Notes: a model not told the origin generated them from the sequence alone. Shown: positions 1-11,310, counted from the stretch's first letter. The stretch: DNA of 64,000 bases from Larix kaempferi (GCA_027924585.1 BSBM01001662.1:496001-560000); one strand, 5' to 3'. A program made the numbers and translations.

Positions 1-273
1 GTAGTGATAATGTAGACGGTTTGTTTTATTTTAGCATTCCTAATCTCAATTGGGCGATATCGTTCAGAGTATCGACCCATGATGAAATGAAATTTTTTTG
101 TTTCATTTAAAACTCTGATCTAAATTGGGTGATCTTAGTGAGAGAATCGACCCGTAGTTAAAACGTGGAATGTTGGTTTTTATTTAAGATTTTTGAACTC
201 CATAGAGTTCGTCCCTCCTCATTAAGTAATATGAGGATCTGTTTTGTGTGTTTGGTTTCTGATTATGTTATTG
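1..273. other. Left flank of the outer gypsy insertion
   Basis: No gene is seen. The stretch holds a degenerate duplication: a block around 45-90 and another around 116-160 share the pattern AATTGGG...GA..ATCGACCC. Similar wording recurs just beyond the other end of the nested complex (about 33905-33940), which fits the idea that the two flanks were once adjacent. Confidence 0.4.
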
Positions 274-278
274 ATAAG
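274..278. repeat. Target-site duplication ATAAG (left copy)
   Basis: The five bases ATAAG directly precede the LTR that begins TGCGATGAACC at 279. The same five bases directly follow the other LTR at 33897-33901. A 5-bp duplication is the normal length for Ty3/gypsy integration, so the two LTRs 33 kb apart are read as ends of one insertion. Confidence 0.75.
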
Positions 279-665
279 TGCGATGAACCTGCAACAATTA
301 ATTAATCAAAATACACGATATAGTAGTAATAACAGAACTCAAAATCACTTTTATAATGATCGCAGGCCACTTCGAGGGGGCAACCTCCTTTGAGCAAGCT
401 CAATACAAATAACTTCACCATACCTTCATTGGCCTCAACACACACTTATATACTAAGTCTATGCCCAATACTATGGGTCAAAACCATGAAACATATAATA
501 CTACAAGACGACTTACAAAGCATATGCATCCAATACTATGGGTCAATACTATGGGATAATATTAACTATGGATCAAGAAATACTACATGATGACTTACAA
601 AGCATATGCGTCCAACAACAATATACTAACAAAGTAAAGAGAAGGGTTGGCATGGGTTCCTAACA
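279..665 (-). repeat. 3' LTR of the outer gypsy element
   Basis: The plus strand reads TGCGATGAACC...GGTTCCTAACA, so on the element's own strand the LTR runs TGTTAGG...CGCA with standard TG/CA ends. It matches 33526-33896 closely over its whole length, apart from small indels around 535-590 (an extra partial copy of an internal phrase). The polypurine tract abuts its inner edge at 666. Small ORFs inside it are not genes. Confidence 0.85.
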
Positions 666-678
666 TCCCCTCTCCCTT
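666..678 (-). other. Polypurine tract of the outer gypsy element
   Basis: The minus strand reads AAGGGAGAGGGGA immediately before the LTR start TGTTAGG. This is the primer for plus-strand DNA synthesis in LTR retroelements, and its position fixes the inner edge of the 3' LTR. Confidence 0.85.
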
Positions 679-685
679 AGAAAAA

Positions 686-701
686 GCTTTGTCCTCAAAG
701 C
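686..701 (-). other. GCTTTGAGGACAAAGC motif before the polypurine tract
   Basis: A 16-base near-palindrome sits just upstream of the polypurine tract on the minus strand. The identical 16 bases occur at 50215-50230 in front of another purine tract. It overlaps the end of the pol reading frame and can form a short hairpin. It is either a conserved coding tail of related gypsy elements or a 3' processing signal. Confidence 0.5.
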
Positions 702-1330
702 TTTAGTGGTGGAAATTGATGCAGAATCTGAATGAGTGGTTCCCCTGTAGAATCCTCAGGCTGCATTTTGGGACACTGACGCCTTTGGAGTTTCAAGGAG
801 GATTGCTTGGAAGGATGTAGACAAAGAAGAACCATATCAACTAGGTGAAAAGTGCGCTCAGAATGGTGTTGAGCGGCTAGTTGTTTCAGTCGAATTCTAG
901 CCATGTGAAGATTGTCCTATAGAATGAGAAGAATCTGATCGCGGTTTCAAAGAACTGAGTCGATTGCCTGAACTGTGGAGCTGTTGAGGTTGTATGGAAG
1001 AAGAACTAGTGGTGTCTATCCATAGACTGTTTCATATGGTTTCCTTGTAGTTGTGTTATTGTACCACCAGAGCGCTTCTAGGAAATCCATAGAAATAGTT
1101 TGCCAAATCTGTGTAGGGATGGGCAAGGGGTCCAGCAGTCCCAAAAGGAGTGTTGTTTCACCCTTTTTGACCTGTAAAGTATCACAGTCAACCACCATCC
1201 GTTGAATTGTCATTTTCAGTCCCTGCCAAAAGAAGTTACATTGTTCCCTGTCATACATTTTGAGGAACCCAGAGTGCCCTGCTAATGAAGAAGCATGGAG
1301 TTCATAGAAGATAGAGTCCTATTGAACAGA
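700..1330 (-). pseudogene. Gypsy integrase remnant with catalytic core deleted
   Basis: Read on the minus strand, this is the integrase end of a Ty3/gypsy polyprotein. The N-terminal zinc-binding region is recognisable: HxxxH-like spacing in the phrase HASSLAGHSGF, then FFWQGLK and CDTLQ, where the second zinc cysteine has been lost. It is followed by the usual IPTQIW...SMDFLE segment. The reading then jumps to WWYNNTT...YETVYGQTPP, a phrase that normally lies after the DD35E core. Most of the catalytic domain is therefore deleted. The C-terminal part (KQLAAQHHSERTF, LHPSKQ) follows with stops. This copy cannot encode a working integrase. Confidence 0.8.
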
Positions 1331-1336
1331 TTGTAA

Positions 1337-1858
1337 CTAATTTGGAACAAGCAAAGAAATAGCTGTAAGAGAAACTGGGTCATCAAATGTGTGAGAAGGA
1401 GCAGCTGCCACCATATTGTCCTTACCCTTCGCATCGGCAGAACCCATGAGTTGGATAACCCATTTCAAGTGTGTTGGGGAGGAGACCCATTGTTCCAGGA
1501 AATTTTCCAAACTCTCAATATCAGTCTTGAGGTAGAAATAATTCCCCAATAGGTATGGTTGACACTCTTGTACTGCATGCAAAATAGCCATCATTTTCTG
1601 CTGAGATGTAGATGCGGATAAATTCTTACTGGAAGGGTCTCTTGAAGGCAGAATGCTCACAAGTTCAGAAAAGACACCTGCATATCTATCCATGAAAGTA
1701 GTGGAGACCATTGATGGGTGCATCTGAATGAAATGGAGTTGAGCGATGACACCATGTGAATTCTTCTTAAGGAGCTTTTCTAGGAGACATGAACTGATGA
1801 TGCGGAGAGACCCTTGTTGTAAGCCCTTAAATTTGTATTGTTTCCCATTGACTGAAAA
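1337..1858 (-). pseudogene. Gypsy RT start fused to RNase H by internal deletion
   Basis: After the protease, the minus-strand reading reaches the phrase YAGVFSELVSILPSRD, which is the beginning of a gypsy reverse transcriptase (the YxxVFxExxxLPPxR region). Within about 15 residues it is already in the RNase H domain: KMMAILHAVQECQPYLLG, then KTDIESLENFLEQ and THLKWVIQLMG. The palm and fingers, including the YxDD motif, are missing. The RNase H end is also shortened before KGKDNMV. The simplest reading is a deletion of most of the RT during replication or by slippage. Domain identity is firm; the exact deletion edges are inferred from the family order. Confidence 0.8.
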
Positions 1859-2182
1859 CTACATCCAAAGTTCAGCAAAATCCCATAAGATGGCGCCAAG
1901 TGTGCGTAACCATTGAACACTCAAAACCACATCACATTTGCCTAGGGACAAGGCAAACATGTCAGAGCACAGGTTATAATATTCCAGAAAGATATGCACA
2001 TTGTGACACTTCCCCTTACAAGGTAAGGTGCCCCCATTGGAAACCATGACTTCAAAGTTAGAGCAAGGATGGACAAAACAATCAGCCTGTTTGGCGATCC
2101 GAGGGTTAATGAAGTTATGAGTGCTACCAGAATCAATGAGTATTGTAAGAGGAATATTCTTGAAGTAACCCCTGACCCGCAT
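1859..2182 (-). pseudogene. Gypsy aspartic protease
   Basis: The minus-strand frame contains the retropepsin active-site phrase LIDSGSTHNFI, preceded by a beta strand (FKNIPLTI). It is followed by a flap-like segment (VSNGGTLPCKG) and CDVVLSVQWLRTLG, the second conserved strand of plant gypsy proteases (normally DVVLGxxWLxxLG). The catalytic DSG triad is intact. It lies between the gag zinc finger and the RT remnant, as expected for gypsy order. It would have been cut from the polyprotein and would have matured the Gag and Pol products. Confidence 0.85.
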
Positions 2183-2266
2183 AGTTTGGGGAGTGGTGAC
2201 GCCGGATAAAGCATGGAGAGATATGTCTGGGTGGTCTTCTTGAGATGGGAAGTCAATAGGCAGCTC

Positions 2267-3262
2267 CTAAATGTTGACCTGATCATTTGGTGTATCTGGA
2301 GCTTCGTCACCAACTTCAGAGGCGGGAGGAGAATCCACATTCAACAGATAGAGGTTTTGTTGAACACATCTATGTCCTCGAGTGAATTTTTCATCACAAT
2401 TATAACAAAGCCCTTTTTCTCTATGTGCCTGCATATCTATTTTAGACAAATGCTTGATAGGAGTTGGTCGAGGAGTTGGCAGGATGGGAGGTTGTTGAGA
2501 ACCCATATTTTGAAAGGGAACAAAAGTGGGTTTAGAGTGCTATTGGGAGGCAATCTTGTCTTCTTCTAACTTAGCCAACCCTAGGGCTTCCATCATTGTG
2601 TTGGGACAGAACATTTTGACCTCTGGGTAGATTTCATCCTTAAGACCACTGATAAAACAACTCCTGTAAAAGTCATCAAACAATCCTTCTGTGTGGTTGG
2701 CTAGTTTCTCAAATTCTGTCTGATACTCTCTCACAGTGCCAATTTGAAGAAGTTTAGTGAGTGCCCCAGTGAAGTTATCAAAAGAACTAGGACCAAATCA
2801 TTGCAAAAGGAGTTGGCAAAAATCTGTCCATTTTGGCTCGTCATGAGCCTTGATGTACCAATGGTACCATTGAAGGGCTTCCTATTCGAAATGAAAGGAT
2901 GCAAGTGGAACTTTTTGGACATCAAAAGTGTTATGCAGACTGAAATACTGTTCTGCATGATATATCCATCCAGTCGGATCACTGCCATTGAAGTGAGCAA
3001 AATCAAGCTTCGGACCACGGAAATTGCTGGAAGAAGAGAATGCATAGGTTGCAGAAGCTTCTTGTTGTCGATTATTGTTCATGGCTGAATGTTGAAGATG
3101 GAGGCTGAGAATTTTTTCATCCAAATCTTGGAGTTTGGTTTGGATGGCTGTCAGTGCTTCCTCCATGGTTTTTGCTCCTACGCGGGTGACAAACATAACC
3201 AGGAGGTTTTTTTTTTGTTTTTGTTTTTTGTTTTTTGGGAATGGATAGAAAAACACAAACAA
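2267..3262 (-). pseudogene. Gypsy Gag with CCHC zinc knuckle
   Basis: The minus-strand reading begins around 3160-3262 with MEEALTAIQTKLQDLDEKI. It continues through a typical gag core: FNGSDPTGWIYHAEQYF near 3000, WTDFCQLLL, then VREYQTEFEKLANHT...FISGLKDEI and AKLEEDKIA. It ends with a nucleocapsid-like CxxCxxxFxxGHxC knuckle (CYNCDEKFTRGHRC) near 2395. A TAG near 2890 and a TGA near 2805 interrupt the frame, so the protein is split into segments. Gag would form the virus-like particle and bind element RNA. The N-terminal poly-lysine/glutamine stretch at about 3210-3240 comes from a T-rich tract and may not be coding. Confidence 0.8.
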
Positions 3263-3299
3263 AAGCTTATTTAATGAAGGGAAATTTGGATTTGGGAAA

Positions 3300-3678
3300 A
3301 ACTTGGATGGGTAATTGGGGTTTGACTAGGTTTTGGACACTTTCTGATGGATAGGGAAGCAAAAAATGAGGATTTCAGAAGCAGGGTGAAATAATGGGAA
3401 AAATTGTCAAAGAGGGACAAAGAAGCAGAATAGGGAATGGAAACGGTGGAAAAATTTGAGGGTGGTTGGGTGAAAATCAAAGGAGTTATGGAAAACCCTA
3501 AAAATAGACAAATGTGAGATTTATGGCTTTGGGAAGTGGAATTTGGGATAGGGTCCTTAGGAATAAAAGATGCAGAATTGGATTATAGGGGTGTCAGAGA
3601 AGTTTCAAGGGAAATAGAGTTAAAATAAGGGAGATATGGCGGAAAAATATTTTTTATTTTTTTATTGTTTTCAAAAAT
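3300..3678. other. 5' untranslated region of the outer gypsy element
   Basis: Purine-rich on the plus strand, with several in-frame stops on both strands and no domain resemblance. By position it is leader sequence upstream of gag on the minus strand. Confidence 0.4.
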
Positions 3679-3960
3679 GGATCTACAATGGTGCGGAAGG
3701 GATCGGAAATAGATAGATCTGCAATGGCATAGAAGGGATCAAAAACAGATAGATCTGCAATGGCACAGAAGGGATCGACAACAGATGGATCTGAAACAAC
3801 GCTGAATGGATAAAAAATGGTTGGATCTGAAACAACTTGCAGAATAGATCTGAAACGGCTGGAGTTGGAACGATTGTCAGAATGGATCTAAAACAGCTCG
3901 GAATGGATCTGAAATGGCACGAAAGTGATCGGAAACAGTTGAATTGAAAATAGATATGGA
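3679..3960. repeat. 36-bp tandem repeat array
   Basis: The block GGATCTGCAATGG...CAGAT recurs with starts at 3679, 3715, 3751, 3787 and 3823, an exact 36-base spacing. It then degenerates to shorter GGATCTGAAAC units up to about 3960. It lies in the leader of the minus-strand gypsy element. Since 36 is a multiple of three it could have been coding once, but no domain is recognisable. Confidence 0.85.
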
Positions 3961-4283
3961 CCCTAGGTATGTGCAGCTTCCTATCGGTTCAGGAAATTCA
4001 CTCGGCCACTAATGTTGTCTAACAGCTTGCGTATTGGGGCAGTACCCCTCACTCCACAGCTCAGGTAAAACTAATAACCACTTTGCCACAAACGACAACT
4101 CTTGGTTTACCTCACAGGTGGGAACTAGTCAATCAGGTAGGGTTCCTTTCCCTTTTCACTGGCAGGTTCTCTCAATGGGCTATCTACTTTGGGGTTCCTG
4201 TGGTACTCCTCACAATGCGTTTTAGGGATTATGCCGAAGTACTTTCCATAGTTAAGTGGATAGGGATTATTCCCAGATCCGAA
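3961..4283. other. Remaining gypsy leader up to the CACTA insertion
   Basis: No gene or primer-binding site is recognisable. The last three bases, GAA (4281-4283), are the candidate left target-site duplication of the CACTA element. Confidence 0.35.
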
Positions 4284-4835
4284 CACTACCACATATGGTC
4301 AAATTTGCCACGAAAGTTCATTTTAATAGCCATGAATTTTCGTCCCTATTACAACGATTGGCATTTTTTTTTCATGGAAAGTGATTCATGGAAATAGCAA
4401 CGAACATTCCACATCGTGGCAATAGAAACACTTATTTGATGCCACGTGTCAACAACACAAGTTTTCTCATATCTGTGGAAAATACATCCTGCCACGAAAT
4501 TGTGTCTCTATATCGACGCACTTTCCACACTTGCACAGAATCTTCCATGAAACTTCGTGGTAGTATCCACGTATACATTCATGATCTTTCATGGTAGATT
4601 CAGTGCCTGTGTCGATGATTCTTTTATAATCCCATGAAACATCGTCCCAGTATCCACGCATGGATTCCCAAACTTTCGTGGTAGGTTCAACACCTGCGTG
4701 GAAGATATTTTATAGTTCCACAAAGCATCGTCGCAGTATCCACATAAGGATTCACAAACTTTCGTGGTAGGTTCAGCAACTGTGTGGAAACATTCTCTAT
4801 AGCCTACATTGTTGTTCGTCGATATAGAGATGATA
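4284..4835. repeat. CACTA left terminus and subterminal repeats
   Basis: After the CACTACC terminus, the motif CCACGAA/TTCGTGG and near variants recur in both orientations (about 4308, 4413, 4441, 4491, 4553, 4676, 4759). From 4550 on there are roughly 80-bp tandem units of the form CTTTCGTGGTAGGTTCA...GCATCGTC.CAGTATCCAC. A 14-base arm TCTCTATATCGACG (about 4504) is repeated inverted at about 4817, so the whole block can fold. In CACTA elements such repeats are the binding sites of the TNPA-type protein. Confidence 0.8.
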
Positions 4836-6958
4836 CCTAGAAGTGTTAAAAAAAAATGACTGTGATGATAAAGATCCCAATTGAAAATTTTGATGAGCTG
4901 CATAAATGTTCACAGTCAACTGCACTTTATGTAATAAGATTTGCTAAAAATACCATAGAACTATATAGGCACCACATGCAAACAATGCAATTACCATGCA
5001 CTCAAATGCGAAGATGTATTCACTTAAGACCAAACAACTTCAAACAAAGACAATTACACAATTTTACATGTAGCACAACCATGTTTACATCTCCCATGCA
5101 AATATGCAATCACACACAAATCAGGATCATCACGTGTTTTCCCACAGTGTCTATATCTCATTCTACGATCAATTCTGGAAGAAATCTCTCCACTATAATG
5201 GTTTAGTCTCAATTGAGGACTCCCAATTTCATTGAATCTCCTGTCTGAAGGCCAAGGCATGATACAATTAGAGGAAGCCTTCTATCTTCAAATGGACCAT
5301 CTTCCCTCAATTGGAAGCAAAGATCTGGTTCATTACCAGTGGGCACATTACTTGTAGCCCCCCTCAGGGGACTCACTGCTAGAAGATTCCCTAAATGGAG
5401 ATGATCCTAATTTCCTGTCAATGGAAAATACCAAGTAATCAATTGGGTGTCGAGCAAGGAAGAATGGAGATCACTGTCACAAGTGAGACGTTATCAAATT
5501 CTTAAGTTTTCCCAAGTTTTCTATGTTTTTCAACTCACCAATTTTTTTGAATTTTTAAGGTCTGAATTTATACTTGATGAGTTTTGTTGGTTTTCTCTCA
5601 ATTTTTCTGATTTTCCAAGTTGATGACCCATGCTAATCTTTTTGCCAATTTTTTGTTTTGCAACACTAATATTATCTATTGTTTTCGAAGTCCTTCTGTG
5701 AATTAGTATAAGCTACTTCACAAAAAGTGGTGTGCACCTCTCTTCTTGAGCAACTAGGGTTTCATGTGGTGATTTTTGGTGTGTGAAGGCTTCTATACTA
5801 TCTTACGAAGCTTGTCTAAAGGAAGGTTCCAAAGTTGGAGTGTGCCACACTCTAACTTTGAGTTTCCCAATCGCCATAGAATCTCAAACTTTCGGTAACC
5901 ACCATAATTTCTGCAGCTTGCAATTTGTAAAAGACTGCAATGCCTAGATTGTCCATAAAAGACCACAATTTGATATTAAATAAGTAGTGAATACTCAACT
6001 ATGTAGAATAAGTCCTGTAGGTGACCATTAATTTTGTCTCCTTCAAACTCCAAATGTACAACTAGTAAGTTCTTAACATAGGGTATTTGGTAAATTCAAA
6101 ACTGCCATATCAACAGACTATAACATGAGTTACACTGACAAGCAAACATAAACGATAAAATAATATTCAGTAACTTGTAATAAATTAAACATATATATCA
6201 ATTAACAAAAATAGAGATTTAGTTGAAGATACCAACCTCGGTGTGAAACCATTCTTGAAAATATACTCAGAAGTATTACTTTCAGAAAAGACCGCGCATG
6301 CCTCAGAGAGGCTAGTCATCTCTAGGAACCAGCTGACCCTTCAAGAGGGTTTGTACAAACCAGAGAGAGAGAAATGACTAGATTTGATTAGGTCAATGAT
6401 TAGTCCAAAAATTCAACAAGGTGGTATATAAAAATGAATGAGGGTAAATGACCACATTAACCACAAGTCAAAGACAAGGTACCGCAAGTCCAATAATATC
6501 TCAATCAAGGTGGGGAAGGTACATTAAACTAAAAATGAGATCTGAAGTGTCGGTACAAATATAAACAATGGTCATAAAAAATATATATATAAAAGATGGT
6601 CATAACATAGGTGTGTGTAGTAGAAGACCCATGACCCTTAGAACCAAGGGTAAGCTGATCCAAATGTGGCCAAACAACCATAGTACTCTATAAGAGCAAA
6701 ACTTCAACAAAGTGGTTTTAAAAAAGTTACTCAAGGAGGTTAAATGACCCCATTAAACACTAGTGAAAGATAAGGTACCACAAGACCAATCATAGCTCAA
6801 TCAAGGTGGGGAAGTTACAACCAGTCATATCTCTCTCAAATGTACAGCCGTTCTATATAACCTGAAAGTTCATCATCACAGTATGAGGAAGGGTCGTGGG
6901 ATGCCAAATAAAAATATCCATCATTTCTCTCTATGCAATCATGAAAGCATCACATAAC
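4836..6958. other. Non-coding CACTA 3' region with direct repeats
   Basis: No convincing gene. A 29-base near-perfect palindrome centred on GTGTGCCACAC lies at 5831-5859. A roughly 117-bp block (6406-6522) is repeated directly at 6697-6818; both copies share a phrase ending in TCAATCAAGGTGGGGAAG. Short ORFs at 4856-5206 (plus) and 5054-5260 (minus) overlap and show no recognisable domain. Confidence 0.5.
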
Positions 6959-7584
6959 TGTTAACACCCAAAAAGTGCTCACTAGCTCATTTCCTTATTC
7001 ACATGACCCATTTGTCCACTTTTCCACCATTTGAGCCTCTAAAGCTATCAAAAGGTCACCAAAAGACCATAATACACCATTTTTCCCCTCAAAAGATATA
7101 TTTTTCCTCAAAAAGGGTCCAGAATTCCCAAAAATATTAAAAGGGAATAAAAATATTCAAAATATTCAAAAAAGGAAAAAAGAGGAAAAAATGTATCTAA
7201 ACCATGTTGGTCAATACCATTGGTTTCCTCAAAACCATAATGGTATTCCCCACCACCAAAAACTATAAAAAGGTGGTAGGGGATCCTCACTTTCCATCCA
7301 TCCATCATCCTATCCTCATGCTGTCAAAATCTCTCTCAAGTTCTTGCCCATTGTAGCAACCTTGGAGAAGAGACCATTGGAGCTTATAGCATCTCAACCT
7401 TGGAGCTGGTCAACACCACAAATCCTCACCATTTGAGGTATGATAATACAAAACATTCTTTTATTTGTTATTCTTTCTATGAATCATTTTTAGATCTATT
7501 TGTTATATGCACATGTTAGTTTAGATTTAGATTTAATTCATAATCATTTTTGCTTTCTATATTGAAACTGCTATCACATTGTTG
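6959..7584 (+). repeat. 5' LTR of the Tat-like element
   Basis: Begins TGTTAACACCC and matches 16225-16870 almost base for base. The main difference is a roughly 20-bp segment (about 16380-16400) present only in the 3' copy. Shared sequence ends around GTTGAT at 7586. A small minus-strand ORF inside is present in both copies but resembles no protein family I recognise. Confidence 0.85.
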
Positions 7585-7630
7585 ATCGGTACCCATTGCA
7601 CAAACTTGGTTGCAAAACCAAGCAACAGTT

Positions 7631-7647
7631 TTTGGCGACTCCGCTGG
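7631..7647 (+). other. Primer-binding site, Tat type
   Basis: TTTGGCGACTCCGCTGG is the phrase found at the primer site of many plant Tat/Ogre gypsy elements. It lies about 45 bases after the last base shared by the two LTRs, so either the LTR really extends to about 7630 and its 3' partner is truncated, or there is a short spacer. Confidence 0.7.
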
Positions 7648-9369
7648 CTTCGAATTCTTAGATTTTGGTTTTTTGCTTTAGATCTTAGTTTTTGTTAGTT
7701 TTAATCATTTTAATTCATAGATCTGCCATCCTAGATAGCAGATCCATTGCTGTTCTAGATCTTGGCCCTTTCTGTTGCCATTAACAGCCTGAAATTTCCA
7801 TTTTCGGGTTCATTTTTCAGTGTTCGTTTTTCAGCTTTTGCCTCGCGGCTTTTCGCCCGACAGTTGTGCGGTTCATCGCGACCTCGCGGCACTTTTCCGC
7901 ACGACGCGTCCTTTTTCTGCGCTACACATCGCAGCCATTTTTCACGCTGCACATCGCAGCTTTACGGCCATTTTTCGCACTGCACATCACAGCTTCGCGA
8001 CCATTACCCGTGTTGCACATCGCGACTTCGCGGCCGAAACCCGCACTGCAGATCGCGGCTTTTGCCCTAAAACCCGCAATGCTGTTATTTTGAATTTGGC
8101 CAATTTTTTAGAAAAATTGTTGCTGTATTTTTTGCCCATTTAGCTTATTTTATAGCATTATTTTTTCTGCATTATTATAGTCATAGTGAATTATTTTTTA
8201 TTTACAAATGATACTTTAAAAAAGTCTTTTTAAAAATTTTCAGTAAGTGAAAGAAAGATTTTCAGCATTATTTTTAGATCATAGATTTCACTTTGAATTT
8301 GCTCAATAGTTTGCCCTAGCATATTCTTTAAGAGATCCATTTATTTCTTGAAATATTTATATTATTTGCTTCCCTTTAAATTATTTCAAAAATCCATTAT
8401 TTTTTAATTGCTTTTTTCAAGCATTTACATTTCAAAAAACGCCTTTATTTTTTGCAAACTGGAAGCGTCTTTTATTTCATTTGTAATCAATCACCCAAGC
8501 AAGGGAAATCAATTTCAGTTCAATAATCACACGTGCACCCACTCTGCCACACTATTTAAACTGAGCCTTAAAATCTACTTTAACTCAACAAACTTTTTAA
8601 CCCCACTTGGGGAGCACTTAAAAGAATCTTGTAGTTAGGTAGGATTGAGGGGATAGGTGTTCCAATAACACCCCTCAATTATTTACATTTGAGACATAGT
8701 GGTTGTCCTTTACGGTACAAAAATCCCTTATAATTTTGACACGGTTATCAACCAATTTATCAAGAAGGCCTCTCCCTAGGAGGGTTGAAGTAGCCAGACT
8801 GGTTCCAGAAGCCTCAGTGGAATATCGTAATCCATTTAGTAACCGAAGGATACCTTTCGAAGTTCTCGGTGTACACCCATATGGGGGTACAACGGCGATA
8901 GAACCAAACTGCAGATTCACCCAACCGAACGTGTCATGAATGGGGTATCCTAGTTGCCACTCTTTAGGATTGTCTACCCGGTGTCCCTCCCGGTAGGGGG
9001 ATATCTAGCCGTTGATTCAACACTCTATATTGTCTTACTTGGATTTCATCACCTTGCAGAGAATATCGTTTGTTGACTCACAATACTTCTAGTTAGGTGT
9101 TTGCATGATACAATACCCACCTTTGATCTAGTGAGCACCACTTTTTTCTAGGAACTGTATGACTTTTGGTATTCTAACCACTTTTGTTGGATCCATCCAC
9201 TTATTATAGCACAGTTGTTATAATAAGTGCTTTTGAGGTTGGTTATTGGCCTGAGAACCATTATTTTTTCACTCCCCTCTTGCACTCATTATTGCACTAG
9301 GGCTTCGTGTTTTTTACATCACCACCTTCCACCAAAATTTTTATACATTTCTCACCATTGAGAATTTAA
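7648..9369 (+). other. Leader of the Tat-like element
   Basis: Non-coding. At 7830-8075 there is a GC-rich patch of degenerate repeats of the form TTTTCGCACTGCACATCGCAG (about 20-30 bp units), which yields spurious ORFs in all three forward frames. The remainder is T-rich, then ordinary sequence with scattered stops. Confidence 0.5.
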
Positions 9370-11310
9370 GATGATCTTGCTGTTTTCAGGGTGAACCCCC
9401 TCAATTCGACGCCCTTGACTCGACACTTCATCAGCATAGAACACCGGCATCCAATTCTGATGCGCCTCACTTCACACCTGATTCCAAGGATGAATCCGAA
9501 CACCCTACTGAAATATCACCAACCAACCCCATGGCTGGGTCACAATACGACCCCCTTTTCACCAGTGCTATTGGAGATACATCAACAAACCCTAATACTA
9601 TTGTGCCACCCATGGTAACAACAACCCCTTTAGGCATGCCTAATATAGGGGCCACTCCATCTTTAGGTATGCCCAACACAGGACCACCACCTATTATTGG
9701 TATGCCCAACATAGGAATCGCACCCCCTCTCATTACCACAACCTAGATCCTAGGAATTCCTGGCACTATTCCTAACCCCTTTGCAACCCATGTTGCACTT
9801 GGGAGTGCTGGCCCATCCCACACCACAACGGTTGGAGGACACATACCTTCAATACCTAGCATACCCTTAGAAACCACTGGACCACTACATAATGCCATCA
9901 TTAACAGTTATGTCCCTGTCACTACGCCACACCCATCTGCTAGTTTACCATACATGGCTAAACTGAACTTACCAGACCTAGCCAGGTTAACCAACGATCC
10001 TATCAGGAACAACCCTACATGGACACCCATGCCTACAAAGCTTCCCTCAGACATCCCCAAGTTTGAAGGAAAACCTGGGGAATATCCCCAAAACCACATA
10101 ATGTCATTTCACCTATGGTGTTCATCTAACTACATAGTGGATGAATCCATTAGACTAAGACTGTTGCAATGAACGTTCACTGGATTTGTAGCCAAGTGGT
10201 ACATTGAACAACCACATGGGACCCACCATACATTTACGTCCCTCGCCTCCACTTTCCTTTAGTTTTTTCAGCTACTTGTACGCTATGATGCAGGAGTTGA
10301 AATGCTGTTGTCTTGCAGACAAAACACAGCTACCCACATCACCGACCATATCCATGAGTGGTGCAAGCGTCGTAGCCTCTGCAAGATAAAACAGGATGAC
10401 CGTATATTTTTGGATTGGTTTCTCAAATCACTCCTACCCCTCATAGCCAAAGATGTAGCTTCTGAACGACCCCAGTCAGAAGAAGAAGCTATCTTAAAAG
10501 CTCAACAATTCGACCTAATTTATGCCCAGTCAGGCTATCTCTACACCATCATATCAGACACCCCATGAGGCGATTCTTCACGCGGTGACTCTCTAGGGGC
10601 ATCACATGCCACTGATGGTATTATCGGCCAAGTCACGACACAAAATAAACCTTTTAGCATGGTGAGCACCATAAATGCCCCAAACCTCTCTAGGGCTACA
10701 TCTAATTCTTGAGCAACGACTTCGTACGCTCCAACGAATCAGACTCATCACACTCATGGACCCTCTTGTCCACCAAATTGCTACGGGAAAATGCCATCGA
10801 CCTATGTACCACCCACATACTATAACCAACTAGCCACCCTGAACAAAATTCACTTACCAGCCCAACCAATGTATTACCCCCGGCAGGCTACACCAGCTAA
10901 CCCAACACTTCCAATAGCTTAGGGTTACCAACAGCCCCAACAGGCAACTGGACCTCCTCCAGCCCCACCATCTTATTATCCACCACAACCTGCTCCTACA
11001 TCTGCGACACCCCAAAATCCTCCCACTACTCAAGGGCAAGTGTACACACAACACAATTAGGCCCAACACCAAAACAACCAACGCAACTAGGGCGGACAAC
11101 AAAACCAAGGAAGAGGACGTAACCGTGGTAACAACCAACAACATAATCAATTTCCACCACCACCCAATCCTCCAAATAATAACAATGCTGCTCCCCCCAA
11201 CTAGAATCCTGATCATCATCCCAAACAAGCGAAAAACAATAACCTGAGAACAAACCATCCATGTTCTATATGTGGAGTCTATGGCCACTACAATCACAAC
11301 TGCCCCCATT
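9370..11310 (+). pseudogene. Tat-type Gag with CCHC knuckle
   Basis: Forward frames with several stops and frame changes carry a Tat-lineage gag. The N-terminal part has a repeated LGMPNIG heptad (about 9630-9725). The core begins at MAKLNLPDLARL (9954) and continues PSDIPKFEGKPGEYPQNHI and FHLWCSSN. The next segment (10302-10568) has HEWCKRRSLCKIKQ and LLPLIAKDVASERP. A proline/glutamine-rich linker (10900-11200) leads to a knuckle HPCSICGVYGHYNHNC at about 11250-11300. Stops at 10171 and 10566, among others, break the frame. Gag would assemble particles and package RNA. Confidence 0.8.
9630..9730 (+). repeat. Short coding repeat GMPNIG in Gag
   Basis: The codons for GMPN(I/T)G recur about every 15-18 residues with intervening proline-rich linkers, from imperfect duplications of a roughly 45-bp unit. 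Confidence 0.6.

Noticed and set aside
284-665. LTR start at TGAACC (284) without a target duplication
   Set aside because: Moving the start five bases left to TGCGATGAACC at 279 exposes ATAAG at 274-278, which matches 33897-33901 and gives a consistent two-LTR element.
3679-3960. CRISPR-like array
   Set aside because: The 36-bp units are contiguous with no unique spacers, and this is a plant nuclear sequence.
7762-8143. Overlapping forward ORFs rich in HR/CTS
   Set aside because: Three frames are open at once over a short GC-rich repeat in the Tat leader, so none is likely to be coding.
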